Below, one piece after another: positions 19,214 to 27,484 of a stretch of DNA of 64,000 nucleotides (position 1 is its first letter; each line of letters begins with the position of its first letter). The notes below the pieces were generated by a model, which saw nothing but the letters and a program-made list of their open reading frames with translations, made no database searches and was not told where the DNA came from. This DNA is from Chthoniobacter flavus Ellin428 (GTDB lineage Bacteria; Verrucomicrobiota; Verrucomicrobiia; Chthoniobacterales; Chthoniobacteraceae), in assembly GCF_000173075.1 (NCBI RefSeq), contig NZ_ABVL01000005.1, positions 62,001 through 126,000 on the forward strand. The letters run 5' to 3'. The translations under genes and the position numbers were made by a program.

Positions 19214-19297
19214 ATTCTTAATCGTAATCTTACTCTTACTCTTACTCTTAATCCAAACCCGCTCGGGCAGAGTAAGAGTAAGATTAAGATTAAGAAT
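19214..19297. repeat. Hexamer-armed palindrome, copy A1
   Basis: Left arm 19214-19253 is a 6-nt periodic run (CTTAAT, CGTAAT, CTTACT x3, CTTAAT). Right arm 19270-19297 is its inverse (GAGTAA, GAGTAA, GATTAA, GATTAA, GAAT). The GC-rich loop has about 16 nt. The right arm contains the TAA stop codon of the CCA-adding enzyme (19290-19292), so the hairpin starts within the end of that gene. Confidence 0.85.
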
Positions 19298-20633
19298 TTT
19301 CCCCGCCTTCGCCCAGCCAGTCGTTCTTGACCCATTCCAAGGCTTCTTCCGAGGTCTTGAGCGTGCCTTCCAACTGGCGCGATTGCACCGCTTCGAGGAT
19401 CTCGGCGAAACGCGGTCCGGGCTTCAGGCCCAGCGCGATGAGTTCGCGACCGGTGATGAGCGGTGGCGGGATCAACGGTTCGTTGGCGAATTCCTCACGC
19501 TTGGCTTTCAGATATTCGTAGTTGTCGAGCATGCCGTGGCTGCTCGTGCAATCGACCCGGTGCAACTCCAGTTCATCCTCCATGTGCGGGCGCGCGAGGA
19601 AACGCTTGAGCTTCGCCACGCGCATTTGCTGCACGTCCTTGAAGACCATGTGATTTGCCACCGCTTCGACCGTGGCGTCGATCTCCGCGCGCGAAAAGCG
19701 CAGACGGCTCATCAGCGCCTCGGTCATCTCTGCGCCGAGCTTGTCGTGCCCGCTAAAGCGGATGCGCCCGTCGGGATCGACTGCATAAGTTCCCGGCTTG
19801 CCGATGTCGTGGAACAGCACGGAAAGGACCAGCGGCACCGAGACCTGAGTGGGCAGCAGTCCGAGCATGATGCGCGTGTGGACGAAGACGTCGCCCTCGG
19901 GGTGAAACTGGGGCGGCTGCTCGCAGCCTTTCAGGGCCTCGATTTCCGGCAGGACAGCGGCCATCAAGCCGCTTTCGTCCAGCAGATCGAATCCACGGAC
20001 TCGCTTGGGCGAGAGGAAGATTTTCACCAACTCCTCGCGGATGCGTTCGGCGCTGACTTCATGGATATGCCGGGCATTTTCGCAAACCGCCCGCCAAGTG
20101 GCGCCATCGAGATCGAAGCAAAGGGTCGCGCCGAAACGCACGGCCCGCAGCAGGCGCAACCGGTCCTCGCGAAGGCGGTCGTAAGGATTGCCGATCGCTC
20201 GCAGCATTTTCTTCGCGAGGTCCTGCTGTCCACCGACATAGTCGATGAGCTTGCCGGCGATCGGGTCGAAGAAGAGGCCATTGATCGTGAAGTCGCGCCG
20301 CGTCGCGTCCTCCTCGGGCGTGGCGAAGCTTACCGATTCCGGGCGACGGCCGTCGATGTACTGGCCGTCGTTGCGGAAAGTGGCGACTTGGAATTCGAAG
20401 TCATCCTGCAGCACGATGATGACACCAAAGTGCGCGCCGACCGCGATGGTGCGGCGAAAGAGATTTTGCACCTGCTCGGGATGCGCATTGGTCGCGATGT
20501 CGTAATCGTGCGGCTCCACGCCCATCAACTGGTCACGCACGCACCCGCCGGCGTAGTACGCGATGAAGCCCGCGTCCTGCAATTGCTGCACGACGCGGCG
20601 CGCGGATTCGGCGAGGGAGACGGAGGCGGACAT
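19290..20633 (-). CDS. cca: CCA tRNA nucleotidyltransferase with HD domain
   Basis: 447 residues. The class II nucleotidyltransferase head has YYAGGCVRDQLMGVEPHDYD (GG and DxD), then the conserved EDATRRDFTINGLFFDP and RLREDRLRLLRAVRF motifs. An HD phosphohydrolase domain (VLSVLFHDIGKPGTY) is in the C-terminal half. Such proteins add or repair the tRNA 3' CCA; in bacteria with split activity the same fold can be A-adding only, which sequence alone does not settle. The stop codon is embedded in a hexamer-repeat palindrome. Confidence 0.93.
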   Translation of the reverse strand: MSASVSLAESARRVVQQLQDAGFIAYYAGGCVRDQLMGVEPHDYDIATNAHPEQVQNLFRRTIAVGAHFGVIIVLQDDFEFQVATFRNDGQYIDGRRPESVSFATPEEDATRRDFTINGLFFDPIAGKLIDYVGGQQDLAKKMLRAIGNPYDRLREDRLRLLRAVRFGATLCFDLDGATWRAVCENARHIHEVSAERIREELVKIFLSPKRVRGFDLLDESGLMAAVLPEIEALKGCEQPPQFHPEGDVFVHTRIMLGLLPTQVSVPLVLSVLFHDIGKPGTYAVDPDGRIRFSGHDKLGAEMTEALMSRLRFSRAEIDATVEAVANHMVFKDVQQMRVAKLKRFLARPHMEDELELHRVDCTSSHGMLDNYEYLKAKREEFANEPLIPPPLITGRELIALGLKPGPRFAEILEAVQSRQLEGTLKTSEEALEWVKNDWLGEGGENS

Positions 20634-20639
20634 GGTTGA

Positions 20640-20672
20640 TAAAACGAAAAGCCCGGCACGAGGCCGGGCTTT
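20640..20672 (-). terminator. Intrinsic terminator downstream of the coiled-coil pair
   Basis: Arms 20648-20657 and 20663-20672 (AAAGCCCGGC / GCCGGGCTTT) close a 5-nt loop. On the minus strand the stem is followed by TTTTCGTTTT. It lies 31 bp after the stop of the gene at 20703 and 7 bp before the cca start codon, separating the two transcripts. Confidence 0.88.
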
Positions 20673-20702
20673 CGGGAATGCTTTCTTGAAGTCAGCGGCT
20701 CG

Positions 20703-21080
20703 CTATTTCGGAGCTTCGGTGGAAGCCGGCGCTTCCGCGGCACCCGTCGGGTTGCCCTGCTGGATGTTGTACTTCTGCACGATCGCCTTGGCGTCTTCGT
20801 CCGTCTTGGCGAGGACGAGCAGGTCCAGAATCAGCTTCTCGAGCTTCTTCTGAATTTCCCCGGACTGAGCCACCATCGGTTCACGCTTCTTCACCACATC
20901 GATGAGTTGGGTCCTGTTCTCACGCAGCGCGGTGCGGGCACGGAAGGTGTTCCAGGTCTGCGCCACCATCACCACGGCGATGGCCGCGGTCAGGAGGGCG
21001 AAGGGGATCAGCAGGGACCCGTTCTCCGAGTTGGCGGCGGAGGTGGGCTGATTGAAATTGTAATCGGGTTCGGAGCTCAT
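20703..21080 (-). CDS. Small membrane protein with coiled coil
   Basis: 125 residues. A cytoplasmic N-tail precedes one transmembrane helix (LLIPFALLTAAIAVVMVAQT). An amphipathic coiled-coil stretch follows (about 45-100, ARTALRENRTQLIDVVKKRE), and then a Pro/Ala-rich tail. It starts 9 bp after the stop of the similarly built gene at 21090, so the two form an operon. The shared topology suggests partners or distant paralogues. No family is recognised. Confidence 0.65.
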   Translation of the reverse strand: MSSEPDYNFNQPTSAANSENGSLLIPFALLTAAIAVVMVAQTWNTFRARTALRENRTQLIDVVKKREPMVAQSGEIQKKLEKLILDLLVLAKTDEDAKAIVQKYNIQQGNPTGAAEAPASTEAPK

Positions 21081-21089
21081 GGGGTGAAA

Positions 21090-21458
21090 TTAGGGACGGA
21101 GGCCAGGGGCTTCGCCGGTCGCAGGAGCGGCGGGTTTCGGGGTGGCCGCACCAGGAGCCGGCGAGGAACCGGGCGCCGGGGTGGCGAGATTCACGGTGTA
21201 ACCATTGGCCGCGAGGAGCTGCTTCATCTTCTCGTTCTTGGTCGAGGAAACAGCCATGTCGCGGAGCAGAGCCGGTCCGACCTGCTGACTGATCGAGTTG
21301 CCACGGTTAATTTCCTCCTGCTGCCTCTGATAGATGCCTTGCTGGGTCTGAATGTCGTTCTGCAGCCCTTGGTTGATGTTGCCCTGGATGAGCACGACGA
21401 CGCTCAGTACGAGACAGAGTGCCGAGGCGGCGACTGAGATATAAAAGGAGAGTTTCAT
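21090..21458 (-). CDS. Small membrane protein with coiled coil and Pro/Ala tail
   Basis: 122 residues: an N-terminal helix (SFYISVAASALCLVLSVVVL), then a Gln-rich coiled coil (NINQGLQNDIQTQQGIYQRQ) and a disordered tail rich in P, A and G (about 92-122). The tail resembles an extended periplasmic linker. It lies 62 bp downstream of the LacI gene and is coupled to the next gene. Unrecognised family; its layout suggests a structural envelope protein. Confidence 0.65.
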   Translation of the reverse strand: MKLSFYISVAASALCLVLSVVVLIQGNINQGLQNDIQTQQGIYQRQQEEINRGNSISQQVGPALLRDMAVSSTKNEKMKQLLAANGYTVNLATPAPGSSPAPGAATPKPAAPATGEAPGLRP

Positions 21459-21520
21459 TAGAGGGGGCGAACTTCTCGTTCAAGACACCAGCGGGCGTCA
21501 AGGGGCAAATCAGCTTTTGA

Positions 21521-22672
21521 TTAAACTTTTTGCAACTTGCGCGCGGGGCCAGTCGAGGAGCGGGTAACGAGACGGACGGGCAGTGATTCCTTGCGCGGAG
21601 CGTCCGCTGCTCCGGCGTTCACCAAGCGGTCGATTTCCCGGATGCCTTGGGCTGCCATTTCCTCGGCCGGCAAATGGACGGTGGTGAGCGGCGGGTGCGC
21701 GGTCTGGCTGCCGGGATCATCCGAGCAACCGACAATGCTCAGGTCGCCAGGCACTTGCAGTCCGCGGGCTTGGGCGAGGGAGAGCGCGCCGAGAGCGGCC
21801 CGGTCGCTCATGGCAAAGATGGCCGTCGGCGCCGGTTGACGGGCGAGGATTTCCTCCAGCGCTGCACGTCCGGCCTGCTCGGAAAGATCGCCATAGACGA
21901 TGTGCTGGGACTCGATCGGCAGTCCGAATTTTTCACAGGCCACGCTGACGCCGTGATTCAGTTCGAGAATCTTCGGATGCGTCGAGCCAAAGGGACCGGA
22001 GATGATCCCCAGATGCTCATGTCCAAGCTGGACGAGATGCTCGATGGCGAGCGTGGCCGCCTGCGTATAGTCCGGCACGAGGCTGGTCAGCCCGGCCAAC
22101 GGAGCTTCGTAGCCGAGGGAGACGACCGGCAACCCGCGCTTGAAAAGCACCTCCAACAGCGAGGCGTTCGGCGTGCCGTGGATGAGAAATTTCGAGTAAG
22201 TGCCGACCCGGACCGGATGTGGCAGTGTGCCGGCCGCAGTGTAATCCTGCGTCTCGCCGTAATAAGCGAGGCTCAGCGGGTGCGACTCATCCGGCACGGC
22301 GGACATGGCCGCGGCCACGAGGCGATGCACAAAGGGATCCAAAAGACCGCCCTCGATGCTGGTGGAAAGGAGCAGGCAGAAGTCGCCGAGTTCCGGATAC
22401 ATGCGGACTACGGCGCGCAAGTCGTTCGGGATGTAGCCCATCTCGCGGCAGACCTTGAAGACCCGTTCGCGGGTCTTTTCGCTCACCCGAATGCCATAAT
22501 CGCGATCGTTCAAGAGCGACGAAATGGCACCCTGCGAGACACCGGCCGCCTTGGCGATCTGCGCCATGGTGATCGTCTTCTGCAGGTCCGACAATTGCCG
22601 GGGCGCTTTGCGCTCACCACCGCGTTCCGAATCATCCACGCGGGCCGCGCCCGCGTCATTGGGCAAATTCAT
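21521..22672 (-). CDS. LacI-family transcriptional regulator
   Basis: 383 residues. The helix-turn-helix is TITMAQIAKAAGVSQGAISS with the hinge-side helix VSEKTRERVFKVCREMGYIP. A periplasmic-binding-protein-like sensor follows, with the LacI-type IEHLVQLGHEHLGIISGPFG and PTAIFAMSDRAALGALSLAQ. The N-terminus extends about 35 residues before the HTH, slightly longer than usual. ATG at 22672 was preferred to a GTG 12 codons upstream. It probably controls sugar-related genes, but no obvious catabolic target is adjacent. Confidence 0.9.
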   Translation of the reverse strand: MNLPNDAGAARVDDSERGGERKAPRQLSDLQKTITMAQIAKAAGVSQGAISSLLNDRDYGIRVSEKTRERVFKVCREMGYIPNDLRAVVRMYPELGDFCLLLSTSIEGGLLDPFVHRLVAAAMSAVPDESHPLSLAYYGETQDYTAAGTLPHPVRVGTYSKFLIHGTPNASLLEVLFKRGLPVVSLGYEAPLAGLTSLVPDYTQAATLAIEHLVQLGHEHLGIISGPFGSTHPKILELNHGVSVACEKFGLPIESQHIVYGDLSEQAGRAALEEILARQPAPTAIFAMSDRAALGALSLAQARGLQVPGDLSIVGCSDDPGSQTAHPPLTTVHLPAEEMAAQGIREIDRLVNAGAADAPRKESLPVRLVTRSSTGPARKLQKV

Positions 22673-22881
22673 TTGTGAGAAAGAAGTAGTGTCCTGAACG
22701 GATTTCACAAGTGCAAAAACCCGTGAACGGAAAACTACGTAGGGTTAATATGCGTAACTCCGATAAAATGTAGTAAACTGGAATTACAGAAGTAGATCGG
22801 GCTTCGGGCGATATTCTTATCAACGCAAAAACGCTGCAACCCATTTCCGGGGCACGCGCGCTCTCCAGAAGCGGGCCGCGG

Positions 22882-23547
22882 TTACGCCGCCTCGTGCCAC
22901 TCCAACCCCGTTGGCAGGGCAAATCCGGCGTATTCAATATGGAGGACGCGCCGGTGTCGTGGGCTGGTCGAGCGACCGGAGGCATGAAGCAGGAGCGGGC
23001 GCATGAGCAGGGCATCCCCAGCGGCTGCGACACAGAGGTAATCGGTTTGCTGGGCGCGCAATTCCTGAATGCGGTCGGAAGTGAGGCGCCCTTCGCGATG
23101 GGAACCGGGCAGGACATGCAAGGCGCCATTCGATTCGTCCGTGTCGTCGAGGTGCAGGCGGAGGGTGAGCATCTGGGCAAGCAACTCGGCTGGTGGCTGG
23201 ACGTGGGGAATGCCCTCCTTCGTGCTCCAGGGGCCGAAGCCGACGACTTCCGTCCGAGCACGCAGGGCGATGGTCAGGTCTTGATGCCAGGGGACGCCCC
23301 AGTTCGCTTCGGCCGATTTATCGAAGTAGATGGCACGAACGGGTTGCGGTTCGGCGGGCAAATGCGGGCGGATGAGATTTAGCAGGCGGTCCGATTGGGC
23401 GAGGGTAACCACTCCGGGCCGTCCCAACAGCCCGCGTTCCCCGGCGCCAGACACCGGGCCGAGGGTTTCCCGCAGAGCCGAGCATTCGCTGGCATCCAGG
23501 ACATTGCCGACCAGCGCGAAGCCGCTTTGCTCGATTTCGGGATGCAT
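22882..23547 (-). CDS. Phytanoyl-CoA dioxygenase (PhyH)-family oxygenase
   Basis: 221 residues, a non-haem Fe(II)/2-oxoglutarate-dependent dioxygenase. The iron-binding triad is H88 and D90 (VPWHQDLTIA) and H187 (RPLLLHASGRS). R198 or R199 (SPRHRRVLHIEY) would bind 2-oxoglutarate. GALHVLPGSHREG is the family-typical strand. The substrate cannot be told. It is a monocistronic minus-strand gene, 49 bp from the end of the next gene upstream. Confidence 0.88.
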   Translation of the reverse strand: MHPEIEQSGFALVGNVLDASECSALRETLGPVSGAGERGLLGRPGVVTLAQSDRLLNLIRPHLPAEPQPVRAIYFDKSAEANWGVPWHQDLTIALRARTEVVGFGPWSTKEGIPHVQPPAELLAQMLTLRLHLDDTDESNGALHVLPGSHREGRLTSDRIQELRAQQTDYLCVAAAGDALLMRPLLLHASGRSTSPRHRRVLHIEYAGFALPTGLEWHEAA

Positions 23548-23596
23548 GGGTGAAAATGATTTGTCGCCAAGTTTCCAAAGCGGGCGAGTACGCGTG

Positions 23597-24199
23597 TCAT
23601 TTCGGCGGTGCGGCCTGTCCTGTGGATTTCCAGATTTTCGTCCGTTCCGCGGCTGCGTCTTGAATGGGGGCCACCCGCATCCGAGCGAGCACCAGAAATA
23701 GGAAATCGTCGCCCGGCTTGGTCTCTTTCACGAAGCCCGGGAAATCCTGGCTGGTCTCCAGCAGGTAAAGGGATTTCTCGCTGGCGATTTTGGCGAAGAA
23801 AGGAGCGAACGCATGATCGTGAAAAGGCGTCCGCCGGGGAACGGTCTGGTCACTTTGCGTCCGGATAAATTGTCCATCGAAGCGCCAATGGCCTTGATCC
23901 TCCATCTCGGAGTGAGCCGAAATATCGGTCCAGGAAAGATAGAAATAGGTCTGATCTGGCAGGAGATAGAGGTCGTCGCCATGCAGGGGATTGCCGGCGC
24001 GGCGGGCGACCTCAGGGCTGGTGCTGAAATGGCCGGCGAAGAAAGTGGCGGGATCCTTGGGTGGCGCGACCAAAGTCGCGCTTGGCACGCTCCGCTGGAC
24101 GGCAGTGAGAATGCTTTGCAGCGCAGGTTCGGCCGCCCGCGCTCCGGTGCCGGCGAGCAGCGCGACGTAAACCGAGCAGATCACAGTGAAGGAACGCAC
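23597..24199 (-). CDS. Secreted protein of unknown function
   Basis: 200 residues starting with GTG. A signal peptide (MRSFTVICSVYVALLAGTGARA) is cleaved before AEPALQ. The mature part has a WTDISAHSEMEDQGHWRFDG segment and an FHDHAFAPFFAKI segment, both suggestive of a small beta-rich fold. No family is recognised. It may share a transcript with the PhyH gene 49 bp downstream. Confidence 0.6.
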   Translation of the reverse strand: MRSFTVICSVYVALLAGTGARAAEPALQSILTAVQRSVPSATLVAPPKDPATFFAGHFSTSPEVARRAGNPLHGDDLYLLPDQTYFYLSWTDISAHSEMEDQGHWRFDGQFIRTQSDQTVPRRTPFHDHAFAPFFAKIASEKSLYLLETSQDFPGFVKETKPGDDFLFLVLARMRVAPIQDAAAERTKIWKSTGQAAPPK

Positions 24200-24600
24200 C
24201 TGGCTATCGAACTCGAAAATAGGCGAATGGGCAATGGCGGTGAGGAGCTTCCCCGTTCGGCGCTATGGAGCGGTGAAGGGCAGTTTTCCTCGCCTTGCAG
24301 TTGGGCACCGCCAGTGGTGTCACCCAGTCTGCACATTATCTATATCTTTGATTTGCGGCGACCCGTATCCCGGAGGGATACCGGACCGTAGCCGGGGGTA
24401 AGTGAGTCTGCGAACGCCACCCCCGGATACGCCTCCAAAAACGAATGCACCCCGGAGGCGGTGCCGGAATTTCTTGCTGACGAAAGATTCCTCCACCCCT
24501 CTGGGGTGGGAACCGTGGAGGACGGGTGACCGGGGGTGCTGCTCGCCAAGCTCGCTTACCCCCGGCTACGGTCCTTCATCCCTTCGGGATGTCCCACCGC
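24200..24600. repeat. Intergenic region with a long GC-rich inverted repeat
   Basis: 401 bp without a gene. A perfect 20-bp inverted repeat, GGACCGTAGCCGGGGGTAAG at 24383-24402 and its complement at 24555-24574, is flanked by further partial complementarity (CCGGAGGGAT / ATCCCTTCGGG). Inside is a smaller CCACCCC/GGGGTGG stem near 24493-24509. The sequence resembles dispersed GC-rich palindromes common in environmental bacterial genomes. It may end the transcript of the cytochrome gene at 24601. Confidence 0.7.
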
Positions 24601-27207
24601 TTACTTCTTCGTGAACATCGCGTTCTTCTCGTCGCCGCCGCTCAGGACGTAGGCGGCGAGGTCGAGGACTTCGTCGCGGCTCAGGATATTGAGCAGGCCG
24701 GGAGGCATGAGGGAGACCTTGGAGGGTTCGATCTTCACCACTTTCCGGCGGTCGATGTGCTCCTGCTGGTTCGGCTGCGTGGGATCGGTATTCAGGCTCA
24801 CCCCGTCGGAGTTGAGGTTGACGATCATGCCGATGTGCTGCGTGCCGTCTTCCATGGTGATGACCGTGGGGACGAACTGCTCGTTGATCTCCTTGCTCGG
24901 GTTGATGATGTTGTCGATCAAGTCGCGCGGGCTGTAACGGCCGCCGGCTTGCGTGAGATCGGGGCCGGTCATGCCGCCTTCATTGCCGAAGCGATGGCAG
25001 GCCGAGCAGCCGACTGCGGCGAACATCTTGTGCCCGGTCTCGTAGTTGCGGCCGGTAAGGGCGGCCGGCGGATTGACGTCGTCGAGGGTCCAGTTGGTGA
25101 TCTTGGTGTGGCCGACGAGCGCCGAGGCGGCGACTTCGAGCGGCGATTTGATGACGGGCTTCTTGTCGAGTTCCGCGGCCAGCTCGGTCTTCTCGCTGTC
25201 GCTCAAACTGGCCACGGCATCGGCACGGATGAAAGCGATGAAGTTCTCGAAGCTGGCGCCGCCGCGGTAGTTGGCGGCCTTGAGGAACCAGTCGAAGTAG
25301 GCGGTGTGCAGCGGTGTGGTCCAGCCGGTCTTGAGCATGCGCAGCGAACGCGCGTATTCCATCTGCTCTTCCTGGGTGGGCGCGCTGGTGAGCATGGGCA
25401 CGGCCTTGGCGGCGATGGTCGGCGATTGCAGATAAACGAGCGTCTCGCAGAGCAGACGATTCTGCTCATAGGTCGGCGCGGGGAAGAGCGGATCGAATTT
25501 CGCAAGGAGTGCTTTCACTGTCGCGTCGTCGGGCCGCCCAAAGCGGACGAGCGCGATCTGCAGCGTGCGCACGAGCGTCAGGCGCTGCTCCTGGTTGAGT
25601 GTGGACCAGTCGAACTTCTGGAGCGCGGTAAGAAGCTTGTCGCGCATCGCGGTGTCGACCGGCGGATCGGTCGGCTTGCGATGCTGCGGGTCGATGCCGG
25701 CGCAACGGGCGAGCGCGAGAAGCGCTTCGAGTTGCTTGGCGGGATCCGTTTCGCTAAGCGCCTTGTCCGCCCACGTGGCCACCGGCTGATGCTCGACGGC
25801 GGTGCGCGCGGCCCAGCGGATGAAGCGATCGTTGTCGCCGAGCTTCGGCCATGCCACGGTTAGTGCGCCGGTGTCTTCGTGATGGTATTCCTCCAGCCGA
25901 TGCCGCTCTGCGATGGCCGGCGCGTCCTTCTTTGGAGCCGGCGCGGGCGCGGTGCTTTCCTTGCCCGTATAGGTCACGCGATAGAGACCGCTCTGCACCT
26001 TGCGTCCGCCGATGGTGAAATACATCGCCCCGTCGTTGGGGTTGATGACCACATCGGTCATCGGCAGCGGAGCGCCGTTGAGGAAGTCTTCCTTCGTGGC
26101 ACTGAAGGTCGCGCCGTTTGGCTGGAGATGCACCGCGTAGAGGCGGCCCCAGCTCCAGTCGAGCGCGAAGAGGGCGCTCTGGTATTTCGCCGGGAACTTC
26201 GCGCCGTAGCCGAAAACCATGCCGGTGGGCGAACCGGGGCCAATGTTGAGCACCGGCGGCAGATTGTCCGGATACCATTCCGCGCGTTTGCCCGCGCCAT
26301 TGCGCCAGCCGAATTCCGAGCCGCTCACGCAATGGCAGATCCGCGTAGGGCGATACCACGGCGTGTTGAAGTCGTACTCCATGTCGGCGTCGTAGGTGAA
26401 GAGCTCGCCGTTTTTGTCGAACGCCCCGTCGTAAATGTTGCGATAGCCGCTCGACCAGACTTCCCAATCTTTGCCGTCGGCGGAAATCTTGTAGATGATG
26501 CCGCCGGGGGCGAGCACGTCGCGCATGAAGCCGCGGCCATCGGGCAGGCGGGGCAGAAGGTGATCCTCGCCCCAAATGGTGGGCACGCGCGAGCGGTTGA
26601 ATTCCGTGGGCGTGGTGCCGTCGCCGGTGATGAGGAAGACGGATTTGCCATCCGGTCCGGGCAGCACGGCGTGCACACCGTGGTCGCCGCGGCCTTTCAT
26701 GGAGCGCAACTGCTCGACGGTGTCGAGATGATCATCGCCCTTCGAGGCGGTGACGCGATAGAGGCCGGTGCTCTCGCCGTGTTCGTAGTCGTTCACGCCG
26801 ACCCAGAGGGCGTTGAAAGCCCAGAGCAGGCCGTTGGCGGCTTTGACCGGGATGTCGAGGCGCTCGATGGTCTTCGGATCGAGTGGTTGGCCGGCGGGCG
26901 GCGGGGTGAAGCGGTAGAGCGAACCGTACTGGTCGCTGGTGATGAGCCGGCCCTTGTTGTCCACACACATCGCCACCCAGGAGCCTTGCTCGGCGATCGG
27001 CACCGAGTAAAGGAGTTCGACCTTGAAGTCTTTCATCACCTTGATGCGCTCGGCCGGCGTGGCCTTGTTTTCATTGATCTGCTTGCCGGCGTCGGGGTCC
27101 TTGGGCTTCGGCGCTTTTTTCGCGGGAGCTTGCGGGGCTTGAGCTTGAGCCAGGGAGGTGAGGCCAAGAGCGACGGCGAGGACAAATGAAGGGGCGGTGA
27201 GTCTCAT
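24601..27207 (-). CDS. PVC-type membrane-bound dehydrogenase/haem-binding protein
   Basis: 868 residues with a signal peptide (residues 1-22, SFVLAVALGLTSLAQAQA). The N-terminal half (about 45-420) is a propeller of the TIGR02604 dehydrogenase type with VAMCVDNKGRLITSDQYGSL and GHGVHA-like loops. A HEAT-like alpha domain spans about 440-680, and a single c-type haem site, GCSACHRFGNEGGMTGPDL, lies near residue 732. The tail RDEVLDLAAYVLSGG belongs to the TIGR02603 haem domain. The architecture is a marker of Planctomycetes and Verrucomicrobia; the substrate is unknown but probably carbohydrate-derived. Confidence 0.9.
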   Translation of the reverse strand: MRLTAPSFVLAVALGLTSLAQAQAPQAPAKKAPKPKDPDAGKQINENKATPAERIKVMKDFKVELLYSVPIAEQGSWVAMCVDNKGRLITSDQYGSLYRFTPPPAGQPLDPKTIERLDIPVKAANGLLWAFNALWVGVNDYEHGESTGLYRVTASKGDDHLDTVEQLRSMKGRGDHGVHAVLPGPDGKSVFLITGDGTTPTEFNRSRVPTIWGEDHLLPRLPDGRGFMRDVLAPGGIIYKISADGKDWEVWSSGYRNIYDGAFDKNGELFTYDADMEYDFNTPWYRPTRICHCVSGSEFGWRNGAGKRAEWYPDNLPPVLNIGPGSPTGMVFGYGAKFPAKYQSALFALDWSWGRLYAVHLQPNGATFSATKEDFLNGAPLPMTDVVINPNDGAMYFTIGGRKVQSGLYRVTYTGKESTAPAPAPKKDAPAIAERHRLEEYHHEDTGALTVAWPKLGDNDRFIRWAARTAVEHQPVATWADKALSETDPAKQLEALLALARCAGIDPQHRKPTDPPVDTAMRDKLLTALQKFDWSTLNQEQRLTLVRTLQIALVRFGRPDDATVKALLAKFDPLFPAPTYEQNRLLCETLVYLQSPTIAAKAVPMLTSAPTQEEQMEYARSLRMLKTGWTTPLHTAYFDWFLKAANYRGGASFENFIAFIRADAVASLSDSEKTELAAELDKKPVIKSPLEVAASALVGHTKITNWTLDDVNPPAALTGRNYETGHKMFAAVGCSACHRFGNEGGMTGPDLTQAGGRYSPRDLIDNIINPSKEINEQFVPTVITMEDGTQHIGMIVNLNSDGVSLNTDPTQPNQQEHIDRRKVVKIEPSKVSLMPPGLLNILSRDEVLDLAAYVLSGGDEKNAMFTKK

Positions 27208-27362
27208 GAAAAGGGGAGGGAGAGGGAGATGGGAGAATCTGGCGTGGGGAGGAAAGGCTGCTTAGTAAAAGGCGGGGGTGATGACGAGTGAGCCAATCGC
27301 TGAGGGAGCAAAACCTTTGGTGGCTCGGCGCACGAATGGTGGGTTGTGGGTCGGAGCCTCTT

Positions 27363-27452
27363 TTCTTAATCGTAATCTTGATCTTAATCTTAATCTCCGT
27401 GCACACGCGCGCCGGAGGATTAAGATTACGATTAGGATTAAGATTAAGAATC
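27363..27452. repeat. Hexamer-armed palindrome, copy A2
   Basis: Left arm about 27363-27399 has units CTTAAT, CGTAAT, CTTGAT, CTTAAT, CTTAAT. The right arm about 27412-27452 carries GATTAA, GATTAC, GATTAG, GATTAA, GATTAA. The loop is GC-rich with CGCGCG. It lies about 30 bp beyond the stop of the minus-strand gene at 27485. Confidence 0.85.
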
Positions 27453-27484
27453 CTGCCTCCGTCCCCGGAAAGCCCCGCCCCGCT

